Position numbers and translations under genes: made by a program. A DNA stretch of 64,000 bases from Zasmidium citrigriseum (lineage: Eukaryota; Ascomycota; Dothideomycetes; Mycosphaerellales; Mycosphaerellaceae): contig NHNW01000069.1 of the NCBI GenBank assembly GCA_002786025.1, positions 62,001-126,000 on the forward strand, written 5' to 3'. Shown here piece after piece: positions 31,111-44,100 of this stretch. Below the pieces are notes generated by a model. The model did no database searches. It was given only the letters and a program-made list of their open reading frames with translations, and was not told the origin of the DNA. How positions within the stretch are numbered: the first letter of the stretch is position 1; every line of letters begins with the position of its first letter.

Positions 31111-31336
31111 ATAGGCCGTAGGAGTAAAGGCTAGGATAGGTATATACTAGGTCGAATAGTCGTCCTAGCTAGAGGCTTAATTTAGGTAGTAAATAGGCTA
31201 GTTTTAGGGATCTCTATTTACTTCTAGGCTATATATTATACCTCCTTCCTACTAGCTTCTCTCGCTATAATATTAATAATCCTCGCGTTTATTTCTTAGC
31301 GTATTAGTTTAGGAGAAAGGGCGTAGATTTAAGGTA

Positions 31337-31491
31337 GAAGCTAGGAGAGTAATATATCTAAGGATATTAAAGTTTATTACGTAATACAATTTACGGCTTC
31401 TAATTAGCTAAAATTAATAACACCTCTATATAAATTAATAGTATAGATAGTCCTAGGATATTTTATAGAATATTACTCTCCTATTAGCTTC
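31337..31491. repeat. Foldback / MITE-like inverted repeat
   Basis: The stretch 31337-31355 (GAAGCTAGGAGAGTAATAT) is matched in inverse orientation at 31470-31491, with a 3-nt insertion. The 114 bp between retain a few CA dinucleotides (around 31385 and 31431). It could be a small nested MITE or a structured 3' region of the transposase gene. Confidence 0.45.
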
Positions 31492-31506
31492 CTCTACTAC
31501 TCCTAT

Positions 31507-31604
31507 TAATATAGTAGTAGCTTACCTATATAGCTTCCTAGCTTAGTATAGTAGATAGATATATATAATAATATATATATAAGTCTTACCTTTAGTTTAT
31601 ACTA
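31507..31604 (+). repeat. 5' LTR (98 bp)
   Basis: Begins TAATATAGTAGTAGC and ends TTTATACTA; 95 of 98 positions equal the 3' LTR. Preceded by target duplication CCTAT. Confidence 0.85.
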
Positions 31605-31639
31605 AATTAGTAGCTAAGAATTATAGGAAAATCTTTTCT

Positions 31640-34600
31640 AACTAGCTAAATCGCTATTTTCGACGATTCGATACTAGCGTTTACCTGTAGGTATCCGAAA
31701 AATACTCTATCGACGCGTACTAGCTAAACTTCCGTACGTCTAAGCTCGAGAGCTACTTAGCTCTAATAGGCCCGAACTAACCTATTAGTACTATTAAGCC
31801 CTCTAATCTAAATACGACTAGTAGCGCGTTAATTAGATCTAGCGAGTACTTTTCCGCCGCCCTTACTACTCTTTTATACTAGTACTAGGAAATTAGTAAT
31901 ATTATGTAAATAAACCTTCCTAGGAAGCCGCGTTAGGTACTAATTAGGGTAAGCGGGAAGCTAACTATAACCTACCTTCCGTCTAGTTTTATAGTTATAC
32001 TACTATAATCCTATACTACCTATCTATAAACCCGTACCGTTAACGGCCTTAATCGCTAAACCCTCTATTAACGCCTAGTAGTTAGCTTTAATCGATACTC
32101 GCTTATTAATTAAACCGACTTCTACCTTATTAACTAAGCCCTCTACTCGCTCGTAGTTCGCGTCGATTACTCGGCCTAGTACGACTAGCCTATAGGTCGA
32201 ACGTATCTACCTAGTAGTAAGGTAGCTACCTAAGTCTTTAAGGAAGCTAAGGCCCCTCTCCTACCTACTATCGAAGATTAGTAATTTCTACGGCTTTACG
32301 TATAACTCTTACTAAAATATTATAACTATCCTACTAAGTTTAAGTCTAATACTACGATAGTTCTCTTACTAGGTAACTTAGTATATCGAGTATACGCCCT
32401 TCTATAGTAGTATAGCCCTCTCTAACTAATAGTTTCGTAGCTAGATATTAAGGAACGTAGAGGTCGATTAGTAACTCCTATAGGACTCGCCTCCTACCTA
32501 TAAATTAACCCTTAACTCGGATTTCTAAGCGTTTAGGCTAGAGACGGTCGTTTACTTAAGGTAGCTATAGAGAAATTCGACGAGCTTACCGACTTCTAGA
32601 CTCGTAACAATAGCTATTACTAGTTCCTCCGTAAGTAGACTTACTAAGAAATCGGCGGTAACCTATCTTCTTCTCTACTATAGGAAGACTTATACGAGCG
32701 CTTAGATTCCCTAGACCTCCTATAATACTTACCTTACGGCTCGCTATCTTTCTTACTCGAGGATACCTTCTAGTAAACTATAATTATACCCTTTAACGAG
32801 TTCGAAGCGCCTAACCCTCCGAAAGCTCTATACTTTAAGAACCCGAGCTTTTAAGGAAAAGTATATCGCTAATATCCTTAGGAGCTAGTAAGTATACTAA
32901 CTCGTCGAAGACTAATAGCGGCTATCCGAGAGAGCTAGCGATAGCGCGTCGATTAGGATATATTAGCGGCTAAGACTAATATAGCCCTAACTAGGGCAAA
33001 TTAAGGCTAAGACTAGCCTATACCTATTCCTCGTAGGTAAGACGGTCGCCTAAGATACTCTTAGGAGTAATAGGATAAAATACTCGCTATAGCGTAAGTA
33101 GCGTACGAAAAGGGCCGTAAGTAGAGTTAACGTAAGCGCTTAGATACTCCGTAATAGTAAGGTAAACTCGCTTAACTATAGCGTACTATTACTAACCTCG
33201 CTATAACCGTCGAGAATCTAGCTAATAAGATTAACTAAGATAGCGCTAGCCCTCTAAATACCCCGCCTCTAGATCTATTATAATAGCTCTTAGTAGCTAT
33301 AGGCTATCGATACGCTAGTAGCTATCGTTAGGACGCTATATAACCTCGGTTTAAGGCTAATAATATTAGCTACTTTAACCTACGACTCGATACGAAGTAT
33401 AGTCTAGGCTTATAAGCCCCTATTAATAGTAAGATAGTCTACTAAGATATCTACGCCTTTATAAATCGCCTTACTATAGCTACGGAGATATACGATTACC
33501 GTACGATAAGACTCTAACTTTCTCTATATCTATAAGGTATAGCTATAGACTAGTATTACGGTATCTTAAACGACCGAGACCGTAACTAGTTACGCGAGGG
33601 TAAGCGCGTTAATCGATAGTAGTAGCTTCTTATTTAGAGGTTTAAGATATCGATTACGGAGGCTTATAAGTAGCTTATACTTACTAAATAGAATTATAAG
33701 TATATACGCTAACGTAAAGACCTAGCTAACTTTATCGAGACTATTATTCGACTTTTATAGGCGACTAATAATAACGACCTTACGAGTTAGCTTAGTATAG
33801 TATAGAATAAGATCGTTCTATAGATATAGCAATTCCTCCTAGAGCTAATAGCGGCGACTAATAAGTAAGCCTTTATCGATATTATAACTTCCAAGATATT
33901 ATCTTAGATATAATTAGCGTAGGGCGAGCCGAACGTACCTATAGTATAATCGTAGTCTAACTAATTTATCGCTATAGGTACGTAAAGTACCTAGTAGAGT
34001 CGCGGAGGCTTCTAACGCTAGTTTATCGACGCGTAGCTATCGATAATTAGTATAGGGGACCGACGTAACCCGGCTTACCCTTAAATAGATAATCCTAATC
34101 TAGCCCTTCCGTTTTTATATAATAACACCTATTAGTAGAGACGTAGTAGCTTCTATAGTAGTTATAGCGAGATCGTTAACCGCTATAGCTCTCGCGATTT
34201 ACTAGTATACCCGCTATTAAATATAAGAGGCCGAGGAGGTTTCTATACCCCCTAGAGAGGTAGATTTAACGGTCGAGGCCGCGGAGGTTATAATCCTAGT
34301 TAGGGATATAACCCTAGCTTTAACCCGGGACCTAATCTAAACGTAAACGTTCCGTATATAACGGTACCTCGTGCTCTACTAATACTAATAGCTAGGAACG
34401 GCTAGTTAAGAGACTAAGGCCTAAACTAGAAGTAATAGCGCTAGGATCCTAACCGCGGCCGTAACGGTAATAAGATCTACTCTAACTACGTTATAGGAGA
34501 ATAGAACTAGAGTTCCTCCTCTACGTTAGACTAGTCCTTACTATAAGATATATAGTAGTAGTAGGACGCTAAATAGCCTCCTCCTTAATAATAGCCCCTA

Positions 34601-37600
34601 TCTATATCGTAGTAGTTCTAGAATAACTAGTAACCGTAGTAATAATAGTATCCTTAGACCCTAACGCTATAGACTTAGAAGTAAGATCTATATAGCGGCT
34701 TTAATTAGGGCTATAATAGGTATAATCCTAACGAGGGCTATTACGACCTATCTACTAGCTACGGAGAAGACTAGTTTAGTAATAGTACTACCTACGTATA
34801 TAAGGGCGTTAATAAATTAGACCCCGCCTAGCGGATAGTAAACTACTTTATAATAGCGCCGAAGAGTTCGCCGTTAGATTTACTATCTACTCGCCCTCTT
34901 AAGGCGATTAATTTATTATAATTAGTAATCCCTAAGAAGTTATATAAATATAGAATCTACGACTTTATAGCTTCTTCGAAGAACTAGGTCTACTACTATA
35001 TCGAGAAGTAATATCCTAAGGATAAGTAGACTAGTAGACGTAAGACGTATAATACGAAGTATAAGGAACTTACTTCGAGCGGGGGGACGAAGGAGCTAGA
35101 GGTAAAGGATAGCGTATCCTTAGAACCTAAGCCCGCCGTACCTAAGAAGGTATAGGGGGTTACCTCTAGGATAGTACGATACTACGTACTAATAGTTAAA
35201 GATATCTTAACTTTACTATTCGCTACTAAAGAAGTACTAGAAGAATCCCCTCTAGCCTTTTCGATCTCTAATACTAGCGATAACGACGTAGTAGTTATCG
35301 ACGCGCCGCTAGATATTATCGCCTATATAGTAGACTTACCTACTAGTAATCTAGTATACTAGTTTAAGGGTTAGAATATCGTTAAAGCTATATACTTATT
35401 TATACTAACTAGTAAGCCTCTTTATATCTACCTTAATATAGGAAACCGAGCTTTAATAGTAAATAAGGACTAGGTCCGTAATAAGCTTAGTAATACCGAG
35501 TTTTAACGTATATAGACGCCCCTTACCTTTACGAGCTTAGCTAGTAGTACTACGAACGATAAGTAGATAAAACTCCCGCTCTACTTCCCTATATTTAAAG
35601 ACGGTAAGAAGATTATAGCGTATATCGAGTAGCTAGTCCGCGTAATAAAGGACCTCCTATATAACCTTCTTCTTAGTACTAATATAATAGTACTAGCCGG
35701 ATTTTATATCGACTTAAAGGCGAAGAAGGTTACTTTAACGAGTAACTAGAATACTATAATACTAATCTCGGTAACGCTACGTATAGAGCGTAAGGTAGAT
35801 ACTATAGTCTAGTCGATAGAAACTATTACTATCCTACTACGTTACGTTAAGAGAATCCCCGTAGTTACTATAGTACCGTTACCGAAAGACTATAACTTCG
35901 AGTTTATCCCTTAGGGTAAGGGTAACGCCTTTAAAGCCTAAGGCGGTAAGATAGTATAGTATATTATCGACGCGGATATAGCTACTATCGAATTAATAAA
36001 TCTAACTAATTAGAGAATTAAGATTCCGGTAGGCTAGATACTCGGACGTATTCGCGAATATAAGATTAATAGCTACTACCGTATCGATCCTACTAAGTTA
36101 TACGTCGAAGGCTAGAATCTAGAGGATAATTCTAATATTTAAGAAGCCTTAGAGAAGGAATAGAAGGATCTTCCTAAGACGGTATTACCGAATAGAGGTA
36201 CCTATTACGGCTAGAACCCTTAATAAATCGCCGCCCTTTAAAAGGTTATAGAGAAGTACTCGTAGCTCTAGACGGAAGATAAGCCTTTAACTATCGCTAA
36301 CGTCCCTAAGGAAGAATAGATAATAATTCCTCTTAAGGAAAGCTAGAAGAAAGAAGTATAAGTCTTTAGAGTCTTCCGCTAATCCGAGCGTAATAAGAGG
36401 GAAATCGATAAGGTCTACGATAAGCTTTATATAAAGGGGAAGATAATCTAGGCTAAAGATCCCTTACCGCTAGCTTAGCCGAGTTTCGTTATCTAGCGTA
36501 ACATTTATAAGTAGAACGGCGAGATCGAGTAGAAGTCTCGTATTATTACCGATATTCGAGGCCTTAATAAGATTTTAGAGCGAGATATATACCCCCTTCC
36601 TCGATAGGAAGATATCTTAGCTAAGATCGTAGGCTATTAGAATATTTCTACTATCGACGCGTAAGCGATATTCTTCTAATTCCTACTTTATCCTTCGTAA
36701 CGCTAGAAGGTCTACGTTAATATATATTATAGGTAGGAAGTCTCCCTCGTCGCTATAATAGGATACTACGGGTCTATATAATATATATAGCGTAAGATAG
36801 AGTAATAGCTCCGCGACTTTATCTTTATATACCCGTATATTAATAACGTCCTTATCTACTCTATTACCTTCGAGGAATACTTAGTTTATCTCGACTTAGT
36901 CTTCGGCCGCTTAAATAGTAAGAACTTAACGCTCGCTCTAGAGAAAGCTTTTTTAGCCTTTCCTTCTACTCGAGTTCTAGGCTAATAGGTCTACGGACTA
37001 GGAATAGCTACTAATAAAGAGCGTCTTATAGCGCTACGAGTTATTAAGAAGCCTTAGACTACGTAGGACCTCGAGATTTACGTTAGCTTAGTAAATTAGC
37101 TCCGTAAGTTTCTTCCGTACTACGACGGCTAGATAGGACCGTTATAGAAGGAGAAGACGGTATTACTTAAAGAGGTACTAGTTAAGGGAGGAGGCGCCCG
37201 AGAAGTATATACTAAATCTAAGTAGGTCGTCTAGACTAAGGAGATAGACGAAGCCTAGAATAATATCTAAGGCTACTAGACGGACGATATAACTACTAAG
37301 CTACTAGTAATAGTTATATAACTAAATCTAATTACGAAGACTAGGGTTAAGGCGTATAGCCTATAGCCTATCGACGCGATAGCGGAATAGTAGCTAGATA
37401 CTACTACTAGCGATCGCTAGCTATAAGAGTTACCTATAGTAATAGATACTAGCCCTAAGCTAGCTATCGACGCGAAGCCTAGCTTTAAAGTCCGCTACGA
37501 TAGATATAGTAACCCCGTCTAGTAAGGAGGGCGTATATTTACCTAGTACGTAGATCTAAAGAGACTAGTCTATATAGACGTCGACGCCTATAAGAAATTT

Positions 37601-40500
37601 AGCTTAGGTATAATAATTTATTACGTCGAAGGCGATCCTAATCCAATTATAGAGGTACCTATAGTATACCCCTATAAGGATAATAGCCTAAAGGACTTTA
37701 TCGATAGTATATCTTAGCTTCGTAAGACGAAACTCTTCCCCTTATATAAAGTATAGGTAATCGTATTCGATAGCTACGCCCTTACTAGAGTAGAGGCTCG
37801 TTATATACTTACGGAACTAGAGATATTTAGCGTTTACTAGGCTATCCGTAAGTTTTATTATATAGTCGAAGGCGCTCCTAAAGTTTAGGTGTTTACTAAC
37901 TACGCCGCTATTACCGCGATAGTAAAGAAGTACTATATAGCTACTATAGTTTCGACTAATAAGCTTAATACCCGATTAATTCGATACTCGATATTCCTCT
38001 TAATATTTCTATAAGTAGAAGTACTCTATCGACCCGGTCGAATCTATATCGTTCTAGATACGCTAAGCCGCCTTAAGGGCCGTAGAGATCCTAACGCTTA
38101 TAAGGACTTAAATACTAGCGGCCTAGACGATATCCCCTTATCCTTCGTAGTAGGCTTATCGACGCGCTCCGCTACTCGCTCTACCGAGGATAGTCTAGCT
38201 AAATTACTCGACGATCTTAGTATCGAGGCTAGGGTTAAGAATATTAAGGCCGATATTATAAACTTCTATATTACGATACTAGTAGATAGTAGCGATTACG
38301 ATACCTAGCCTAATAGAGAGGTTTACCGCGCTATTTACGACTAGGAGGACTTATAATCTTTAGCGTATAAGCGATAGTAGGACGATATAGTAAAGACACT
38401 TTATACTACTATACTAGTATCGATATCCGATTACTTTAAAGAGCGTATAAAGGAAGGATATTAGGCCGACTATTAGTAGAAGCGCTTATACGAGGTTCTT
38501 ACTCGAATTAATACCGAATAGGAGAAGGTAAATTCTAAGAAGTCCGACGAGTAGCTTTTATAGGAGGTAAACTCGAGAGATAAGCGCGTCGATAAGTAGA
38601 AGGGTCGTCGTAAGCTAGTAATTAACTACCGAGATAAGACTAATATACCCTTACTACCGAATAAGCTCTAGGAATACTTATCGTTAGTAGACTAAGCTTC
38701 TATCGATACGCTCTAGCTCGAAGGACTTCGCTTCTTCCTTTAAGATAGACTTATTTACTACGTCGACCCCGTTAGCTAGTATAATAAGCTCTATATACCT
38801 CCTTCCTTATAAGATAAGATCTTTAAGATAGCCTATAACTAGCGCTTTTACGCTAGTATTAATAACTCTTACGATTATATCGTAGCTAGTATCTATATTC
38901 GGTACTATAGGAAGTAATTAGGCGAATATATCGACTACTATAAGAAATACGACTAGAATCGTAAGCCCTATTACAAGCTATTTAGCTTCCTAAATACTAT
39001 CGATATACCCGTATAACTAATAGCGTTAGTCGCTACCGACTTTATTACTAGACTACCGCCTACCGCGGACCGTTTTAACGTACTCCTTACCGTTACTTAT
39101 AAGAAGTTAAAGCGAGTCTTATTAATCGTAGATCGATCGACGTAGTCCGTAGAGGAATAGGCTAAAGCTTAGGTTTACGTAATCTAAGAGCGAGTATAGG
39201 CGGTCCCCTTAGCCTAGATCTCCGATAGGGATCTAAAATAGCTAAGTATCTTCTTTAAGCGTATTTTATAGCTATTAGGCACCGACTTACTTACCTTAAC
39301 TATATACTACGCCTAAACTAATAGTTAGTTAGAGCGGACGAACTAGATAGTCGAGTAGGCTATCCGCTACTTTATTACTAAGTACCCTTACGCTAATTAG
39401 ACTAACGCCTTTCCTAGCTTAATATCTTACCTCGTAAGTATAAAGAATACTAGTACCGGCGTTTCGCCTAATTAATATATCTTTAGCTTCGACTTAAATA
39501 TCGACGCCTTTATAGGATTACGATAATTACCTATTAAAGACTTCGAAGCTCTTCGATTAATATATAGGGATTAGGCTAAAGAAGCTTTAGCTTTCGCTAA
39601 CGTATTTATAAAGGACCGCTACGATAAGAAGTATAAGCGTATTACTTTCGATATTAGTAATAAGGTGTACCTAAAGCTCTACGACGGATATACTATACCT
39701 AGACCTTACTATAAGTATAGTATCTAGAGAGAGGGACCTTTTCGAGTAACTAAGCGTATTAGGTAATTAGCCTACGAATTAGATATTCCCTTATAGAAGA
39801 AGATCTATCTAGTCGTCTTAGTCGCGAAGTTAGAGCCTAGAAACCCTAACGGTAATCTATTTTAGAATCCGGCCGAGTAGGCCGCTAGATCTATCGACGT
39901 AGATACGGAGCGAGTTCCTAAGTTCGTCGAAGTAATCCTTAGTAAGCGGGGGAGCGGTAAGAAGATCTAGTACTTAGTAAAATAGAAAGATTTCCCTTCC
40001 TTATATAATAATTAGCTTAATAAAGACGATCTAGAAGCCTATAAGGACTTAATTATATTATTTAACGAGAGACGTAAGAAGGAGTCTACTATTAAGCGCC
40101 TATAGCGCCGAGCTTACCTACCTAGCGCTAACGCCCCTATAAATAAGTACTTCTAGTAGCTTACCTACTAAGAGCTAAACTTACCTAAGCGCTTATACCT
40201 ATAGATAGATAACGAATAGCCTCTCGAACCCCTCGAGCTAGTATAAGACTCGAGTAAGGATATAAGTAAGAAGACTAAAAAGTAGCTAGAGACTTAGATA
40301 GTTCGCTTAGATCGCTAGCTCTATAGCTATACTCGAGTAGCGAGCGCGTCGATAAATACTAGTAGTTTAGGATAGGACTTAACCCCTAAATAAGAGTAAC
40401 GCTTTTAGGACTCTTAACTTATAGTTCGTCTTCTATAAGTTCCTAAGAGTATAAGGGAATAGTATAAGCGTATTCTAGAGGATTAATTTACTCCTCGCCC
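31640..40500 (+). pseudogene. Gag-pol polyprotein relic, single frame
   Basis: The same frame carries all recognisable blocks, broken only by RIP-type TAA/TAG. In order: an unusually long N-terminal part (about 550 codons) without known domains; gag core near 33,330-34,000; an Arg/Gly-rich stretch (FNGRGRGGYNP, about 34,265); a region expected to hold protease near 35,200-35,700; reverse transcriptase at about 36,540-37,150 with ITDIRGLNKILERDIYPLP, STIDA and YINN in place of YIDD (both Asp lost by TG-to-TA); RNase H near 37,560 (VYIDVDAYKKFSLGIIIYYV) and YRPGRIYIVLDTLSRL; integrase about 38,750-39,800 with zinc-binding His/Cys now read as Tyr, VATDFITRLPP, and LGTDLLTLTIYYAQTNSQLE; then a chromodomain (YLVK.KDFPSLYNN.L, about 39,970). 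Natural start and stop are uncertain. Confidence 0.82.
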
Positions 40501-41121
40501 GCGGTATTAAAATATAAAGCCTATACCTAAGGAATCTAACTTCGTAGCGTGTAACTTTAGTCTAATTACCTCTATCCTTCTAGGTAGAGACTAAATTAGA
40601 CTCTTAACGGCGCTCCTCCTTATAAGATATCTTATATAGTATAGCTAGGCCTATCGACGAGTACTAGTAAATACGAGTTAGACTAAAGTTAGAGCTAGCG
40701 ACCTTCCTTCCTTATTATTTAATTAACTTATATAATTCTAGCTATTACGGGCGTACTTTAGTACGCGGCGTTTACTTATAACTAAGGTCGTTTACTACCG
40801 CCTTTCTACTTACTTCTAGATTATAATATATACCTCTAAATATCGTAATATCTAGTACTATACCTACGTACTTATAGTACGATAGTACTAACTTCGATAA
40901 GCTACTAAACGCGGATAACCTACGCCGCCGACTCTATTACCTCCTTAAATCCGACTAAAAGGACGCTTAGAACCGCGCCTAGTCTATCTATTACGACGTC
41001 GAAACTTATAGAAGCCTTAGTTACGCCCCCGAGTTTATTTACGACGCCTTCGTACTTATCTATAGTACGAACCTCTACCTACTTAGCGACCGAGATACCT
41101 TTATCCGCGAATTTAACGAGG

Positions 41122-44100
41122 ATAGCGGGTAAAAAGAGTAGTAAAACTAGTACTTATACCGCCTAGCCTAAGGAGGATATAAAGTTAAATATAGCTAATA
41201 GCGATATAAGAAAGGCTAATTTAAAGAATAAGCTATCGATAAAGAGGAAGGTCGAGGTAAATAAGGCCTAGACTAATCGGATATTATTTAAGAGAAGTAT
41301 TAGTAACTTACCCGCGGCGAAGTAGGAGAAGAAACTCGAAGACTTCGATAAGTAGGCTAAGAAAGACCGCGAGAAGCTCGAAGTAGTAGAGAAAGATAAT
41401 AATTAAATCGGTAGTAACCTTAACTTTACGGCGATAACGCCTATCTAGAGATAGAGTTATATCCCTATAAGAGAAGACGTCGAGCTCTAGGGCCCGCTAG
41501 AATACTAAAACATATTTCTAGACGTAGTTAGATACTTCCCTAACGCCCTCGTAGCGGTAATAAATAAGAATATTAGCGACCTTAGGATCCGCGATAGCCG
41601 CTAATTTAACGACTTCTACTAGAGGGAATACGATATCCTTAAGGATATCGCGAAGAGAGCCCCTAAGATACTACCGACCGCTAAAGCTACGTAAAACGAG
41701 AGCGCTAAATAGACGGTTTTTAATATACTAAATACGTAATAGAAGTTTAGTAAGTAAGTATTAGATCTCTTCGCTATACTATAAGATCGTATATATTCTA
41801 GGTATATCGACGCCTTAAAATTCCTCGACGCGATAGACGGTAATATACTATAAGCCGAGAAAGACTTAGTAGAGAACTACGTAGCTATAATCGTAAGCCG
41901 CGCCGCCGTACTACTTATAGTTCGCGAGTTCTATAATCTACTAAAAGGATATACTAATAAGAAATTATAGGACGCTCGTTAAGCTATTTACGATTACTTC
42001 GGCGGTAACTTAAGTATCGTAATCGGCGAAGATTAAAAGATTATACTAGATAACTAGCGTAATTAGTTCGAGAGCGATAGCGTAAATAGTAGGAAAGTTA
42101 CGAGTAGATATAAGCTATTAAACGAAGTATAGCTACCGCCTTAGTAGTACGGTCTTTCCGTTCGCCTAGTCTAGTCTAAGTACTTAGAATAGCTATATCG
42201 AGTAGACTGTAAGTTATAGGACGCCGATAAAAAGGCTATCGCTAACGGCGACCGAGTCGTACTAATCCTCGACTTACCTAAACTAAACTAAGTCTTTACT
42301 AACGTACTAAACTAACGACCTAGCTAATCCCTCCTTTAACTAATTAGCTAGGACGACTTCGCGTTAATAGTTAAGTTCTCGGAGCCGCGACGTAAGATAT
42401 AGATACTAGTATAGTAGTAGTTTTTTCGTCTCCTTAAAAAGGACTTAGCTACTACCTACTCGGAGTTATTAATTAGCCTACTTATATTTACCTAGCTAGT
42501 AATAGAGGGGAGAGCTCTATTACTATAGCTTTATTACGATTCCTTCTAGTATATATTTATACTATAGTTAAAAGGCTTTACGGCGGACTTACTAGTATTT
42601 AAGACTAAAGGCGAGGACAACTTTTAGAAGATAGTAAAAGATATCGTAGATAACTTACCCTAGGGTAAGTAAACCGATATCGACGAAAACTAGATATTAC
42701 TATAGGACGTTACCGCCTAGTAGGGTACGATATTTAATCTCCTTAAATATATCGTAGTATACCTATTATAGTAGGATAAGAATAGTAAAATCTACGCCCG
42801 ATTTAATACCGCCTACCTATAAATCCTTACGTACTCCGCTATATAGCCGCTAATATAGCGCCTACTAATTATCGACGCGCTTAGTATAATATACCCCGAT
42901 ATAGTATATAACGCCTTTCTTAACCTTCTAGAGACGTACCTCGCTAGTAAGAAGAAGATATTAAAGAACTCTATTAAGATCTCTTAAACGCTAGAATAGC
43001 TAGAACTACTAAAGTCTTCTTAACTAAGCGCGTCGATAAGTAAGAAAGCTAAAACTACTAACCTCTAAACGCCTTTATTAACTCTAAAGTCGAAGACTAT
43101 AAACGATAACGACGCCTTCGAACTAGAGTTAGGTTCTAATATATCTATAAGAAAGCGTAAGGTAAGTAAGAAGGCGATACCTAAGGCTCCGTCTCGCGCT
43201 ATAGTAAAGAAGTAGTAAGCCGAAGAGGCGAAGGCTATATATTCTAAGGATAGCGACTTTTAGAAGGAGATTATTAGCGAGATATACCTCTTCGCTACTA
43301 ACGTCTCTATCTAGGTTACCTACCTCTAACGATACTAGCGTCTATACCTCGAGAAGGCGGAAGATTTACTTATACGACTCGCCGAGGCCCTACTACCGTA
43401 TAAAATTAATAAGGCCGATATAACTAAGGCTTAGAAGTTAATAGATAAGTTTCGAGGAGCTACTCGTCGCTCTAGCGCTTATAAGATACTAATCGTAGAT
43501 AGGTTCTATCTAGTACTAGACGTAGAACTAGGCGTAGTAGCCGTTAACTTCGACGTATACTTCTTAAACGATAGACCTCCGCTAGATATTAGGAAGAAGT
43601 TCTATAAACTAGCGAACGATATCTTATACTCCCTATTTATAATAATAAGCGAAGCTTCCTATAGTAAGCGCGTCGACGAGCTAATTATAGAGCTAATCCC
43701 GCTCTTTACTAAGATATAACTCGTCGATAAGATAAGCGACGTTAATCCTAGGTATAACTTCCTCGTACCCGCCTACGATATTAATATATAGTTATTCCTT
43801 TACGAGTTCTTATATTAGATAAAGAATATTAGTTATAAGTACGTTTCTATCCGTTAGTATATAGTAAACCCGCTACCGGCGTAATACTACTAGTCGATTA
43901 CGGTAAGAGAGGAGTCTCTCGAAGTATTCCTAGGACGGCGCCCTAAGTTAAGGAACTAGTATTTAAAGCTATAACTTTAAGTTATCCTACTAGAAGGGGG
44001 CGAGCTACTAGGATCTAACACTTATACTACCCTACTATTCTATATAGTAGACTCTTAAGTTAATTATATTAATAAAGTCGCGATACTCCGTATAACTTAG

